Shown piece after piece: positions 21,859 through 33,840 of a stretch of 45,000 nucleotides of DNA (positions within the stretch are counted from its first letter, which is position 1; every line of letters starts with the position of its first letter). Under the pieces are notes generated by a model that ran no database searches, was not told the origin of the DNA, and saw only the letters and a program-made list of their open reading frames with translations. A program made the position numbers and the translations under genes. The stretch covers positions 1 to 45,000 of the forward strand of contig WQZD01000020.1 in NCBI GenBank assembly GCA_009780915.1, in the 5' to 3' direction. The DNA comes from Propionibacteriaceae bacterium (lineage in GTDB: Bacteria; Actinomycetota; Actinomycetes; Propionibacteriales; Propionibacteriaceae).

Positions 21859-22629
21859 TCAGCCTATCTGCAGGAAGGATTCCAGGACCTTACGGAAGGT
21901 GTACGCCTGGTCGAGGAAGGAATAATGACCGGCGCCAGGCAGGACCACCAGCCCCGCGCCGGGGATGGCCTTCTCCATGGTCTGACCGTCGCTCAGCGGG
22001 GTGTCGGCGTCCAACTCCCCCCACACCAGGAGGGTCTCGGCGGTGATCGACCCCAGGAGGGGCTCGAGATCGGCGTTGACGACCTTGACCAGACTGGCCC
22101 GCATGACAGGCGACGCGGCGGAGTAATCGGTCGACCCCATGTGCGACTGGAACCGTGCCAGAGCGTCGGGGAACATGGCCGCGACCGGCGGGGACGACAG
22201 GACCGCCTTGCCCGCCTTGTAGGTGCGCACGCGCACGTGGTACATGAATGATCGCGCGGGCAGGATGCCGGCGGAGTCGACGAGGACCATCTTCGTCACC
22301 GTGAACGGCAGCCCGGGGTCGGTCGCCAGACGGATGGCCACGCGACCGCCATGAGAATGCCCCACGAGGATGATCTCATCAGGTGAGAACGAGGAAATGA
22401 CGCTCGCCGTGAATCGGACGTACTCGTCCATCCCCCACGGCTCGTCGGGCTCGTCCGTGCCTCCACACCCGGGGAAGTCCAGGCTGACCACGCGGTACCG
22501 GGCGGAGAGAGTGTCCGCCACGTCGCGGAACAGACTGAGATTGGATCCCCATCCGTGCAGGAGGAAGACATAGGGGCCGTCTCCTTGGACCTCGTAATGA
22601 ACGGTCAACCCGCCCACGACCATCTCCAC
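21859..22629 (-). CDS. Alpha/beta hydrolase in the Ddl-Mur cassette
   Basis: A 256-residue protein with no signal peptide. It has an oxyanion HGWG (near 25), the nucleophile elbow GHSHGG, the acid in GELDADTP, and the His in GAGHYSFLDQ, a complete Ser-Asp-His triad. The cap region includes STDYSAASPVMRASLVKVVN, wording I recall from Firmicutes homologues in the same three-gene set. The start is GTG at 22629 with AGGAGG 6 bases upstream. A role in trimming or recycling an acyl-D-Ala or peptide is possible from context only. It is first in the leftward cassette. Confidence 0.82.
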   Translation of the reverse strand: MEMVVGGLTVHYEVQGDGPYVFLLHGWGSNLSLFRDVADTLSARYRVVSLDFPGCGGTDEPDEPWGMDEYVRFTASVISSFSPDEIILVGHSHGGRVAIRLATDPGLPFTVTKMVLVDSAGILPARSFMYHVRVRTYKAGKAVLSSPPVAAMFPDALARFQSHMGSTDYSAASPVMRASLVKVVNADLEPLLGSITAETLLVWGELDADTPLSDGQTMEKAIPGAGLVVLPGAGHYSFLDQAYTFRKVLESFLQIG

Positions 22630-22670
22630 TGCCGACCTCCTGAAAACCTCGGGTAGTCTACCATAGGGGT

Positions 22671-23165
22671 ATGCGGATCACTTCGACACTGACCTTCACC
22701 GCTGCCGGCGACAGGGTCGCCGACATGCTCGTCAACCCCGACTTCGCCCAGTTCGTCGGCACGAATCTCAATGCGGTGAACACCACGACCTCAGCGATCG
22801 ATGGTGGCCTGACAACCGTGATGACCCTTGTCTCCCCCGATGGCATGAGCGTCTTCCTCGGCGCGCACATGAGCATCACCCAGACGACCACGTGGGAGGC
22901 CCCGCTGCCGGACCACACGCGCACAGGCCGTATGACGCTGTCCGTGGCGGGGATGCCGGCGTTCATGGACGGCGTTCTCAACCTGACACCTGCCCCCACC
23001 GGGTGCGTGGTCGTCTACGACGCCGACTTCACCGTCAGGATCCCGTTGCTGGGCAAGAAAGCCGAGATGATGGCCGAGGGCTACATGGAACGAGTCCTCA
23101 CCGCGTCCGAGAGGCTGGGCAACCAGTGGCTGATGGAGCGCGACGCGACGTCGGCCCGCGCCTGA
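22671..23165 (+). CDS. DUF2505 family protein
   Basis: A 164-residue protein matching the DUF2505 pattern (START/Bet v1-like fold): MRITSTLTFTAAGDRVADML, TTWEAPLPDHTRTGRMTLSVAG, and YDADFTVRIPLLGKKAEMM near the C-terminus, where the long helix follows (EGYMERVLTASERLGNQWL). The family is actinobacterial and uncharacterised; the fold suggests binding of a hydrophobic ligand. It diverges from the hydrolase gene with 41 bases between, including a short palindrome GGTAGTCTACC (22652-22662) that may serve both promoters. Confidence 0.85.
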   Translation: MRITSTLTFTAAGDRVADMLVNPDFAQFVGTNLNAVNTTTSAIDGGLTTVMTLVSPDGMSVFLGAHMSITQTTTWEAPLPDHTRTGRMTLSVAGMPAFMDGVLNLTPAPTGCVVVYDADFTVRIPLLGKKAEMMAEGYMERVLTASERLGNQWLMERDATSARA

Positions 23166-23172
23166 CGCCAGG

Positions 23173-24069
23173 TCAGGCGAAGATCTCCCCTGTCACGGCC
23201 AGGCCGTCCTCGGTGGTCCGTAGACCGATGAAGACGGGACGCTCGTCCGGTGTCGAGTTGGGGGTGTGGATGGCCAGGAACAACCGCGAGTCCGGCCCGG
23301 CGAACACCATGCCATGGCCCCCGTCGGCCTCGTACAGGGGCTGGTCCGACTGGGTCCACGGCCCGTCCAACACCCCGGACCGCGAGCGGGCCACGCCGAT
23401 GCAATACTTCCCGTCCACCCCGAAACTGCTCCAGAGGATCAGCAGAGCTCCCGACGGGTGCCGGACGACGTACGGACCGTCCGTGACGTAGCTGCCCGGC
23501 GCCCGATCCCTCAGCGGGGCCGCCCAGGGCGCCTGGGAGGCTGTGAACAGCACCCGTGGCGCCCCACAGGCCCGCCTCAGAGTCGCATCCATGGGCATGG
23601 CGCACACCTGGCCGTCGCCCACCTGGGTCCATTCGTGACAGAAGACCATCCACGGTCGGGCGTCCACGTCGACGAAGAAGGTCCCGTCCAGGCATTCCCA
23701 CTCGGGCGGGGTGACCGGGCCCTCGCTCCAGGGGACGTACGGCCCCATCACCCGCTCGGAGCGCAGCACGGCCGTGCCTCGTCGTCCGTGGACGGGCTGG
23801 AAGCTGGCGAACATGAAGAAGGCGCCGTGGTGGGCGTGGACCTCGGGCGCCCAGAAATTCGTCGTGGACCAGAACCCCGCCGGTGGACGGAACGCGGGGA
23901 AGGGCCCCTCGAAACTGGTGAACTCCCCCGGCCTGGATCCCCGGTACACGTCGAACCCCACGCCGGGACCGTGCCAGATGTCCTTGTCCGTGGACCCGAA
24001 CAGGTAGTACACCTGGTCCTCGCACACGAGGAAGGGGTCGCGTATCTGAATCTCAGCCAATCGACGCAT
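23173..24069 (-). CDS. GH43-like glycoside hydrolase
   Basis: A 298-residue single-domain five-bladed propeller enzyme. AEIQIRDPFLV near the N-terminus gives the general-base Asp; TNFWAPEVH, VFCHEWTQVGDGQV, YVTDGPYVVRH and GGHGMVF are blade motifs of the GH43 clan. The usual catalytic Glu before GP is Asp here (TDGP), as I recall from one GH43 subgroup in which another Glu (in CHEW) may act; this is inference. No signal peptide, so an intracellular substrate such as an arabino- or xylo-oligosaccharide is likely. The start at 24069 has GAGAGGACC upstream; the open frame continues further without a better start. No sugar transporter is adjacent. Confidence 0.8.
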   Translation of the reverse strand: MRRLAEIQIRDPFLVCEDQVYYLFGSTDKDIWHGPGVGFDVYRGSRPGEFTSFEGPFPAFRPPAGFWSTTNFWAPEVHAHHGAFFMFASFQPVHGRRGTAVLRSERVMGPYVPWSEGPVTPPEWECLDGTFFVDVDARPWMVFCHEWTQVGDGQVCAMPMDATLRRACGAPRVLFTASQAPWAAPLRDRAPGSYVTDGPYVVRHPSGALLILWSSFGVDGKYCIGVARSRSGVLDGPWTQSDQPLYEADGGHGMVFAGPDSRLFLAIHTPNSTPDERPVFIGLRTTEDGLAVTGEIFA

Positions 24070-24179
24070 GGATGGTCCTCTCCCCCTGCAGCGCACGAGC
24101 CGCCGCAGGCCACCGGATGCCTCCACGCTATCACCGGCCCGCCGGACGAGGCGGCATCCACAGCACCGTCCGGAAGAAG

Positions 24180-24188
24180 TTATCCACA
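24180..24188 (+). other. Single perfect DnaA-box sequence
   Basis: TTATCCACA lies in the 172-base gap between two divergent genes, flanked by short inverted GAAGA/TCTTC arms. A lone box is not an origin; it could be a DnaA-titrating or regulatory site, or chance. The rest of the gap shows no gene. Confidence 0.35.
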
Positions 24189-24241
24189 TCTTCCGTCCGT
24201 CCCCCTTGCGAGCCTGGTCCACACGCGTGAAAAGTGGAGTC

Positions 24242-24790
24242 ATGCGCGACCCGTCCACCGCCCAGTGCTTCCTCGTCGACTCCCCCACCCGACCCCCCGG
24301 CTGGAGGTGGGACCCTGACACCGGTTCCGCACGGTTCCACGCGGATCTCCCGGCGTGGGCCCAGCACGCCGATGGCGACTGTCACGGCGCCGTGACCGCC
24401 CTCGCACCCGGCGCGACTGCGGCCCAGGCGGATGTCCACGACCGACCCCCGCCCGTGTCAGCGGTCGTGTGCAGCCAGGAGCACTACCGTGTCTTGCACA
24501 TGAAGTCGACGCAGTACGGACACATCATCGCCGAGACCTTGGACGGGCAGCGACGCCTGACGCAGATCCGGACCTGGTTCGATCCGCCCTCGTTCACGGT
24601 GCTCGCCGAGCGGGCGCCACGGTTGCGCGGAGCACGCGTACGCCTGGGGTCCGTGCACGTGCAACCCACCTCGCCCACCTGCGGGGAGGTCACCGCCCGG
24701 CTGACCACAGACCGCACTGATCACGCGCTCGCCATGCGAGTCGACTTCCGTGACGAGCGATGGCTCGGAGTGGACCTCGTGATCGGGTGA
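24242..24790 (+). CDS. Conserved-looking hypothetical protein beside secA
   Basis: A 182-residue protein starting MRDPSTAQCFLVDSP at an ATG preceded by GTGGAG. I do not recognise it. There are no membrane segments and no signal peptide. Visible features are an N-terminal WRWDPDTGSARFHADLP, a central HYRVLHMKSTQYGHIIAETL, RLTQIRTWFDPPSF, and a C-terminal FRDERWLGVDLVIG. The alternation of short charged strands suggests an all-beta or OB-like fold. It is convergent with secA (10 bases between stops). Codon use looks like that of neighbours. Confidence 0.65.
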   Translation: MRDPSTAQCFLVDSPTRPPGWRWDPDTGSARFHADLPAWAQHADGDCHGAVTALAPGATAAQADVHDRPPPVSAVVCSQEHYRVLHMKSTQYGHIIAETLDGQRRLTQIRTWFDPPSFTVLAERAPRLRGARVRLGSVHVQPTSPTCGEVTARLTTDRTDHALAMRVDFRDERWLGVDLVIG

Positions 24791-24800
24791 GGCGGGCGGA

Positions 24801-27536
24801 TCACCGCTTCTTCTTGTTACGCCTCCCGGACGCGCCCGGACGCGACTCGCGCAACGAGGCGGTCTGCGCCGACTGCACGGACGCCGTGGCCTTCGCCGTG
24901 ACGATCTGGCTGCGCTGGGTGGCGGGGGCCAGGATGCCGTCGGCGGTCAGGTGGATCTCGGAACGGGCGGCCGCCTCTTCAGCCGCGAGAGCTTGACGAG
25001 CGGCCCGACGCACGTCGCGACGAGTCTTCTCTTCCGGCTTCTCGACGACGGGGGCGGGTTCAGGCGTGCGGACCTCGATCCGGAACAGGAAGGACACGAC
25101 CTCCTCCATGACGGAGTCCATCATCTCGGCGAACATCCCCGCGCCTTCGCGCTGGTACTCGATCAGCGGATCCCGCTGAGCCATGGACCGCAGCCCGATG
25201 CCCTCGCGGAGGTAATCCATCTCGTACAGATGCTCGCGCCATTTGCGATCGAGGACCGTGAGCAGGACCTGACGCTCGACGACGCGCATCGTGTCCTCGC
25301 CGATCTCCTCCTCGCGGTGGTCGTAGGCGGCCTGGGCGTCCTCGACGAAGGCGTCGACCAGCGCGTGCTGGTTCACGTCGTCGTCCTCGAAGGCCGCCAG
25401 GGACAGCTTGACCGGGTAGAGGGTCTTCATCTGCGCCCACAGTTGGTCGAGGTCCCACTCCTCCGAGAAGCCCTCGGTGGCGCCTTCGACGTACTCGGTG
25501 ACGACCTCGGTCACCCTCGTGCGCAGTTGGTCCTCGATGTCGACCCCTTCGAGCACACGGCGGCGGTCCTGGTACACGACGAACCTCTGGCGGTTCATCA
25601 CGTCGTCGTACTTCAGGACGTTCTTACGAGTGTCGAAGTGTTGCGCCTCGACCTGCTCCTGGGCGTTCTGGATCATCTTGGTAATCCGCTTGTCCTCGAT
25701 GGGCACATCGTCGGGCACCTTGAGGGCCCGCATGAACCAGTCGACCATGTCGCCCTTGAACAGGCGCATCAGGTCGTCTTGGAGGGACAGGTAGAACCGG
25801 GATTCGCCGGGGTCGCCCTGACGACCCGAGCGGCCACGTAACTGGTTGTCGATCCGTCGGGCCTCGTGGCGTTCGGAGCCGACGACGTACAGGCCGCCCG
25901 CGGCCACGACCTCGTCGTGCTCGGCGGACACCTGCTCGGTGATCTCCTCGACGGCCTGCGGCCAGGCGGCCTCGTACTCGTCCGGAGTCTCCACAGGGTC
26001 CAGCCCGCGCTCGCGCAGCAAGGCGTCGGCCAGGAACTCGGGGTTGCCGCCGAGGATGATGTCGGTGCCACGGCCAGCCATGTTGGTCGCGACCGTCACC
26101 GCGCCCTTGCGCCCGGCCAGGGCCACGATTGCAGCCTCACGCGCGTGCTGCTTGGCGTTCAACACCTGGTGGGGAACACCGGCCATCTTCAACCGGCGGG
26201 ACAACTCCTCGGACTTCGCGACCGAGGCCGTGCCGATCAGGACCGGCTGGCCCTTGTCGTTGCGGGCGACCACGTCGGTGACGATCGCGTCGAACTTGGC
26301 GGTCTCCGTGCGGTAGACGAAGTCTTTCTTGTCGTCGCGGACCATGGGCAGGTGGGTACGGATGGGCAGGACCCGCAGCCCGTAGATCTTCTGGAACTCC
26401 GATTCCTCGGTCTTGGCCGTGCCTGTCATGCCGGACAGCTTGTCGTACATGCGGAAATAGTTCTGCAAGGTGATCGTGGCCAGGGTCTGGTACTCGGCCT
26501 TGATCTCGACGCCTTCCTTGGCCTCCAGGGCTTGGTGCAGGCCCTCGGAGTAGCGCCGACCGATCAGTGTGCGCCCCGTGAACTCGTCGACGATCAGCAC
26601 GTCCCCGTCCGTGACGACGTAATCCTTGTCCCGCTTGAAGAGTTCCTTGGCCTTGATGGCGTTGTTGAGGAAGGAGATCAGCGGGGTGTTGGCGGATTCG
26701 TACAGGTTCTCGATCCCCAACCTCTGCTCGACGGCGGTGATCCCCGGTTCCAGGACCGCGACCGTGCGCTTCTTCTCATCCACCTCGTAGTGCAGGTCCA
26801 CGCGCAACGACTCCGCGATGCGGGCGAACTCCGGATACCACTGGTTGTTCTCCTCTGAAGGCCCGGAGATGATCAGGGGGGTACGGGCCTCGTCGATCAA
26901 GATGGAGTCGACTTCGTCCACGATGGCGAAATGGTGGCCGCGCTGGACGCAATCCTCCAGGCGCAGGGCCATGTTGTCACGCAGATAGTCGAAACCGAAT
27001 TCATTGTTAGTACCGTACGTGATGTCGGCCCCGTACGCCACCCGCCTCTCGGCAGGAGTCATCTGCGCCAGGATCACACCGGTCTCCATGCCCAGGAAGT
27101 GGTGGATACGGCCCATCTGCTCGGACTGGAACTTGGCCAGGTAGTCGTTGACGGTGACCACGTGCACACCGCCCCCGGACAGGGCGTTGAGGTAGGAGGG
27201 GAGGACCGCCACGAGGGTCTTGCCTTCACCGGTCTTCATCTCGGCGATGGTGCCCATGTGGAGGGCGGCGCCGCCCATGATCTGCTCGTCAAAGTGGCGT
27301 TTGCCGAGGACTCGACGAGACGCCTCCCGAACGGTCGCGAACGCCTCCGGCATGAGGGAGTCGAGGGTCTCACCGTTCTCGATGCGAGTGCGGAACTCCC
27401 CGGTCTGCGACTTCAGCTCGTCGTCGCTCATCGCGAGGTAGTCGTCTTCGATACTCGAAACCTGGTCGGCCACGTGCTGCAACCTCTTGATGAGCTTGCC
27501 CTCTCCCATGTGGAGGATCGTGTCCAGAAGATTCAT
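24801..27536 (-). CDS. secA: Preprotein translocase ATPase SecA
   Basis: The motor that pushes secretory proteins through SecYEG. The 911-residue protein starts [20 protein letters not shown]; the upstream open frame has no family match. Nucleotide domain 1: [13 protein letters not shown] (Walker A at about 103-107), [16 protein letters not shown] (DEAD-like). The preprotein-binding domain, then NBD2 with [13 protein letters not shown] and [18 protein letters not shown], followed by the helical scaffold and wing domains. The C-terminus is Ala-rich and ends basic (RRNKKKR); the zinc-binding CxC tail of SecB-using bacteria is absent, as usual in Actinobacteria. It resembles housekeeping SecA1 rather than the shorter SecA2. 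Confidence 0.97.
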   Translation of the reverse strand: MNLLDTILHMGEGKLIKRLQHVADQVSSIEDDYLAMSDDELKSQTGEFRTRIENGETLDSLMPEAFATVREASRRVLGKRHFDEQIMGGAALHMGTIAEMKTGEGKTLVAVLPSYLNALSGGGVHVVTVNDYLAKFQSEQMGRIHHFLGMETGVILAQMTPAERRVAYGADITYGTNNEFGFDYLRDNMALRLEDCVQRGHHFAIVDEVDSILIDEARTPLIISGPSEENNQWYPEFARIAESLRVDLHYEVDEKKRTVAVLEPGITAVEQRLGIENLYESANTPLISFLNNAIKAKELFKRDKDYVVTDGDVLIVDEFTGRTLIGRRYSEGLHQALEAKEGVEIKAEYQTLATITLQNYFRMYDKLSGMTGTAKTEESEFQKIYGLRVLPIRTHLPMVRDDKKDFVYRTETAKFDAIVTDVVARNDKGQPVLIGTASVAKSEELSRRLKMAGVPHQVLNAKQHAREAAIVALAGRKGAVTVATNMAGRGTDIILGGNPEFLADALLRERGLDPVETPDEYEAAWPQAVEEITEQVSAEHDEVVAAGGLYVVGSERHEARRIDNQLRGRSGRQGDPGESRFYLSLQDDLMRLFKGDMVDWFMRALKVPDDVPIEDKRITKMIQNAQEQVEAQHFDTRKNVLKYDDVMNRQRFVVYQDRRRVLEGVDIEDQLRTRVTEVVTEYVEGATEGFSEEWDLDQLWAQMKTLYPVKLSLAAFEDDDVNQHALVDAFVEDAQAAYDHREEEIGEDTMRVVERQVLLTVLDRKWREHLYEMDYLREGIGLRSMAQRDPLIEYQREGAGMFAEMMDSVMEEVVSFLFRIEVRTPEPAPVVEKPEEKTRRDVRRAARQALAAEEAAARSEIHLTADGILAPATQRSQIVTAKATASVQSAQTASLRESRPGASGRRNKKKR

Positions 27537-27641
27537 CGTGTCCCCGGCTCTCTCCTCGCGTGGTCGCGAGGTCCATAATCTCAACCATTCTAGGGGATCA
27601 GGAGGCCTGCACTATGTCGCCGGGCCGACTGGCGTGCCATG

Positions 27642-28583
27642 TCATTGTGCCCTGGGATGCGACTCGCGATACACCTCACGCAGGTGATCGACCGTGACCA
27701 GGGTGTAGATCTGAGTGGTGGACACCGACGCGTGGCCCAACAATTCCTGGACCACCCGCACATCGGCCCCGGCGTCCATCAGGTGCGTGGCGAACGAATG
27801 CCGCAAGGTGTGCGGGGAGACCTCCTGGGCGATCCCGGCCTTCTCGCCCAGCGCCTCGATCCGGTTGAACACGCTCTGACGCGACATCCGCCCTCCCCGG
27901 TGGTTCACGAACAGGGCGGGCGTCGACCGAGCGGTGCGTCCCGCCAGCTGGGGACGCCCGCGCACCAGCCACGCCTCAAGGGCCTCGCGCGCGTACGACC
28001 CCACCGGCACGAGCCTCTCCTTGCTCCCTTTGCCCATCAGCGTGAGCCCCATCGTCGGATCGGCGAGCATCCGCGTCGCGTCGTCGACGTCGAGCGCCAC
28101 GATCTCCGACACTCGCGCGCCGGTGCCGTACAGGGTCTCGACGAGGGCGCAGTCGCACAGGTGCTCCGGGGCCGCTCCGGCGTGGCGCCCGCCTGTGGCG
28201 TCGATGAGCGCCTCGACCTGTTGGATGCTGAGCGCCTTGGGCAGTCGTCGTCCGGGGGTGGGAGGCGCGACGTCACTGGACGGGTCCTGGTCCGACACCC
28301 CCTCGTCCTGCCAGAAACGATGCAACCCGCGTACGGCCACGGTCATCCGGCCGACCGAGGCTGTCGCGAGGCCGGAGGAGGTCAGGACGACGGGGAAGTC
28401 CGCCACGTCCACGGGTGTGACATCTTTCGCATGGTGGATCCCCCTCGCCCGCAGGTGGTCGACGTACCGGGCCACGTCGCGGGCGTAGGCGGAGACGGTG
28501 TGGTGGGACAACCCCCGCTCGGCCTTCAGATGGTCGAGGTAGGACTTCACGAGCGGGTCGAAGTCGTCGGCACTGGTTGTCAT
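27642..28583 (-). CDS. xerD: Site-specific tyrosine recombinase XerD
   Basis: Resolves chromosome dimers at dif with XerC. 313 residues. The N-terminal SAM-like domain (SYLDHLKAERGLSHHTVSAYARD) is followed by the catalytic domain with all active-site residues: Arg (YGTGARVSE), Lys (MGKGSKERLVPVG), His-x-x-Arg (SPHTLRHSFATHL), His (ELLGHASVSTTQIYT) and the Tyr nucleophile in the same stretch. It lies downstream of pyrG and NUDIX as in mycobacteria (Rv1701), with a membrane protein gene between, and upstream of secA. There is a GGAGG directly before the ATG. Confidence 0.95.
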   Translation of the reverse strand: MTTSADDFDPLVKSYLDHLKAERGLSHHTVSAYARDVARYVDHLRARGIHHAKDVTPVDVADFPVVLTSSGLATASVGRMTVAVRGLHRFWQDEGVSDQDPSSDVAPPTPGRRLPKALSIQQVEALIDATGGRHAGAAPEHLCDCALVETLYGTGARVSEIVALDVDDATRMLADPTMGLTLMGKGSKERLVPVGSYAREALEAWLVRGRPQLAGRTARSTPALFVNHRGGRMSRQSVFNRIEALGEKAGIAQEVSPHTLRHSFATHLMDAGADVRVVQELLGHASVSTTQIYTLVTVDHLREVYRESHPRAQ

Positions 28584-28679
28584 TCCTCCACTCTAGGCCC
28601 CCGTCTGGTCCCGTGTCGGTCTCCCATGGCCGCCATCGCCCGGTTCAGTGCAGAGGCTCCTCGGCAGGGATCGCTCCCA

Positions 28680-29750
28680 TCACGCCCCGGCGCGAGCCTG
28701 CCATGCGGTCCGGTCGCGATACACCAGGTGCGAGATGATCGGCAGGACGGGGGTCGTGACGGCGATGACCGCGCAGATGATGAGCAGTTCGACCATCAGG
28801 GGGACGATGATCTGGGTCAGATCGAGACCGGGGCCCGTGCTTGAGACCATCACCGGAGTCAGGAGGAGACTGACGGGGGTTTGGATCACGGAGGTGGCGA
28901 AGCCCAGCGCCAGGCCGACCACGAGGATGAGGAGGAAGATGATGCCACGCGACCCCCGGGTGACGCGCGCGCTGCGCGACCACGCCCGTGTGACGGAGAC
29001 GCGCTCGACCACCATGACGGGCAGGGTGACGAACCACATGACCTGGAGGACGTAGGCCACCACCGTGATGACGAGGCAGACGAGAGCGAAGACGAGCATG
29101 CCGACCACCAGTTGTCGCACGATGATGGTGTTCGAGGTGGTGGCGCCCACGGACATCACCAGGAGGGACACCATCCCGCCCAGGGCGAACCACAGCACCA
29201 CACCGACGATGACGGCCGCCACCAGGGACCACACCCACAAGGAGGACAGACGGGGGAAGGTGGCGCGCAGGGCGTGGCCGACGCTCAGCTTGTGCCCGTA
29301 CAGCGCGGCGTCCGTGACGGCGCACACCGCACAACTCGTCCACCACTGGGCGATCATGGAGATCGCGATCATGACGCCGAACAGGAGAATGAGCACCAGA
29401 CCCGAGCCCACGGTGACGGGAGTGTCGCCAGTGGACATGGCGTCGCCCAGGGACACCGCCCACATCGCCCCGAAGCCGACGATGACGGCCTCGACGACGA
29501 AGAGGATGACGGCCATGAAGGCGCCGATGCCGAAGAAGGCGCCGAAGTGGTCCTTGTACATCCGAAAGGTGGCCGAGAACACCGTCCCGAAGTTCAGCGG
29601 GGGCACCAGGACGGGCTGTGGCCCCGGGCCGGGGGGATAGCCCTGAGGACCAGGCGCATACCCTTGTGGACCGGGAGGATACCCCTGGGAGTCTGACGGA
29701 TCGCCCTGGGGACCGGTGGGCCGCCCTTCAGGGTCATACGGCTGCTGCAT
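28680..29750 (-). CDS. Multi-pass membrane protein with Pro/Gly/Tyr-rich N-terminal tail
   Basis: A 356-residue protein. Residues 1-50 repeat the unit GYPPGPQGYAPGPQ. About six or seven hydrophobic helices follow (around 72-95, 118-142, 175-205, 212-238, 260-285, 305-345). It resembles the glycerophosphoryl-diester-phosphodiesterase membrane-domain/DUF7847-type proteins of Actinobacteria, with no enzyme residues. The low-complexity tail is shared in style, not sequence, with the DUF4190-like protein at 9997. It sits between NUDIX and xerD, an insertion relative to the mycobacterial order. Function unknown. Confidence 0.78.
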   Translation of the reverse strand: MQQPYDPEGRPTGPQGDPSDSQGYPPGPQGYAPGPQGYPPGPGPQPVLVPPLNFGTVFSATFRMYKDHFGAFFGIGAFMAVILFVVEAVIVGFGAMWAVSLGDAMSTGDTPVTVGSGLVLILLFGVMIAISMIAQWWTSCAVCAVTDAALYGHKLSVGHALRATFPRLSSLWVWSLVAAVIVGVVLWFALGGMVSLLVMSVGATTSNTIIVRQLVVGMLVFALVCLVITVVAYVLQVMWFVTLPVMVVERVSVTRAWSRSARVTRGSRGIIFLLILVVGLALGFATSVIQTPVSLLLTPVMVSSTGPGLDLTQIIVPLMVELLIICAVIAVTTPVLPIISHLVYRDRTAWQARAGA

Positions 29751-29835
29751 GTCACCCAGCTTAGGTCCAAACCCTCACCCACCCTTGCCCCTCTCGGCCA
29801 GCGAGAGGAGGCGCAGGGTGCTGCGACAGGCCCGA

Positions 29836-32066
<2,231 letters not shown>

Positions 32067-32113
32067 TCAGCTTATCGGATTCTCCACCTTGCGCGCCACC
32101 GGCGATGTATGCG

Positions 32114-33826
32114 TCAGGCGCTCGACGGAAGGCCCCTGATCATCGTTTGCGCTTGATCGAGCAGCTCTTGGGCATGGGCGGACGATGATGCGGATTGGCC
32201 GAGACCTCCCATCATCCGGGCGAGTTCCGCCAACCTCGTCCCCGGCGTGAGCAGAGCCAACCCGGACGCCGTCACTTGTCCGTCGTCCGTCTTGGACACC
32301 ACGTAGTGCGTGTCGGCGAAGGCGGCGACCTGGGCCAAGTGGGTGACCACGATCACCTGTCCGCGTTGAGCCAGCCGGGCGAGACGAAGGCCCACTTGGA
32401 GCCCGACGGCCCCGCCGATCCCGGCGTCGACCTCATCGAAGACGAAGGTCTGCCGCGACGAGGAATCCGCGAGCACCACTTCGATGGCCAGCCTCACCCG
32501 GGACAGTTCCCCGCCCGACGCGACTTTCCCCAAGGGCGCCGGCTCGCTGCCAGGATTGGCGGTGAACATCAAGGCGACCGCGTCGCCGCCCCAGGGACCC
32601 AGGTCCGCGAGAGGGGTCACCAGGAACTCCACACGGGCGTGCGGCATGGCCAACGCCCCCAGTTCCTGCGCCACCTGGGCCGCGAATCGGGTCGCCGCGT
32701 CCGCCCTCATCCGTGTCATCGACGCGGCGAGGTCCGTCACCTCGCCGGTGAGAGACTCGATGCGCTCGGCCAACTCGGAAATCCTGGAGTCGGATCCCTC
32801 CAACTGGGCCAGCCGATTCTGTGCCTGTACGGCCCACTCACGCACCGCGGTGGCGTCCGGGCCGTACTTGCGCGTGAGGGACGACAACTCGGCCAGTCGG
32901 GTCTCGATCCATTCCAATCGGATCGGATCGGCCACCAGATCGGCCAAGTAGCTGGAGACCTGGCCGGCCAGATCTGTCACCAGCGCCGACGCCTCGTCTG
33001 CCTGCACAGCCAGGGCTTGCGCCTGGGTGTCCTGCTGGGCCGCATGCCCCAACGCCCGTCTCACCTGGCTCAGCAAGGTGAGGACGGGAAGGCCGTCAGC
33101 GTCCATGTCGTCGCCGGCCAAAGCCACCACCGCAGTCAGCGCGTGGGACCGCAGGTCGTCGGCGTCCTGGAGGCGCCTGGCCTCGTCCCTCAGCGCCTGG
33201 TCCTCGCCCTCCTCAGGCGCGATCTTCGCGATCTCCGCGACCCCGAAGGCCAGCATGTCCGCTTCCCGAGCCCGCTCCTGGGCCGACCGTGTGAGGTCGT
33301 CCAGCTCCTGGACGAGCGCTTTGCGCTGATCGTAGAGGGCACGGTACGCGTCCAGCGCGGCGGCCATCTGTGGGCCCGCCGCCCGGTCCAAGACCTGGCG
33401 CTGTCGTTCGGCCGTTGACAGTCGCACTTGGTCCGCCTGTCCGTGGATGGTGACCAAGTCCGACCCGATGCGCACAGCGACCGCCTGCGTCACACTGGCG
33501 CCGCCGATCCAACTCCTGCTGCGTCCCGACGCCGCGACCTGTCTCGCCACCAACAACTCGCCGTCGTCGACCGTTCCACCGGCCGAGTCCACCTCGTCGG
33601 CGCACTCCGGGCCGATGTCGATGAACCGCGCGTCGACCTGGGCGGATCCTTCGCGGTTCCTGACCACGGCCGAGTCCGCCCGCACCCCGGCCACCAGGCC
33701 TAGGCCTTGGACCACCATGGTCTTCCCTGCGCCGGTCTCGCCCGTCACCACGGTCAGCCCCGGCCCCGGGGAGAACGTGGCGTCTTCGATCACCCCCACG
33801 TTGCGGATCGTCAACTCCGTCAGCAT
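32114..33826 (-). CDS. recN: DNA repair protein RecN
   Basis: An SMC-like ATPase that aids double-strand break repair. 570 residues from MLTELTIRNVGVIEDATF, with GGGAAGG upstream; the longer frame lies over nadK and is excluded. Walker A GETGAGKT is at 29-36. Coiled-coil arms fill the centre. The C-terminal half has the signature SGGELSRVRLAIEVVL and Walker B FVFDEVDAGIGG, then VIVVTHLAQVAAFAD. It sits 14 bases after nadK and 53 before pyrG, the conserved actinobacterial order. Confidence 0.97.
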   Translation of the reverse strand: MLTELTIRNVGVIEDATFSPGPGLTVVTGETGAGKTMVVQGLGLVAGVRADSAVVRNREGSAQVDARFIDIGPECADEVDSAGGTVDDGELLVARQVAASGRSRSWIGGASVTQAVAVRIGSDLVTIHGQADQVRLSTAERQRQVLDRAAGPQMAAALDAYRALYDQRKALVQELDDLTRSAQERAREADMLAFGVAEIAKIAPEEGEDQALRDEARRLQDADDLRSHALTAVVALAGDDMDADGLPVLTLLSQVRRALGHAAQQDTQAQALAVQADEASALVTDLAGQVSSYLADLVADPIRLEWIETRLAELSSLTRKYGPDATAVREWAVQAQNRLAQLEGSDSRISELAERIESLTGEVTDLAASMTRMRADAATRFAAQVAQELGALAMPHARVEFLVTPLADLGPWGGDAVALMFTANPGSEPAPLGKVASGGELSRVRLAIEVVLADSSSRQTFVFDEVDAGIGGAVGLQVGLRLARLAQRGQVIVVTHLAQVAAFADTHYVVSKTDDGQVTASGLALLTPGTRLAELARMMGGLGQSASSSAHAQELLDQAQTMIRGLPSSA

Positions 33827-33840
33827 CGCCGTACCTTCCC

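Noticed and set aside
19042-22629. VanA-type glycopeptide resistance
   Set aside because: No vanH, vanX or VanRS genes, and the Ddl omega loop keeps the Lys-Tyr pair of D-Ala-D-Ala ligases.
24180-24188. Replication origin
   Set aside because: Only one DnaA box is present, with no cluster, no A/T-rich unwinding region and no dnaA/dnaN.
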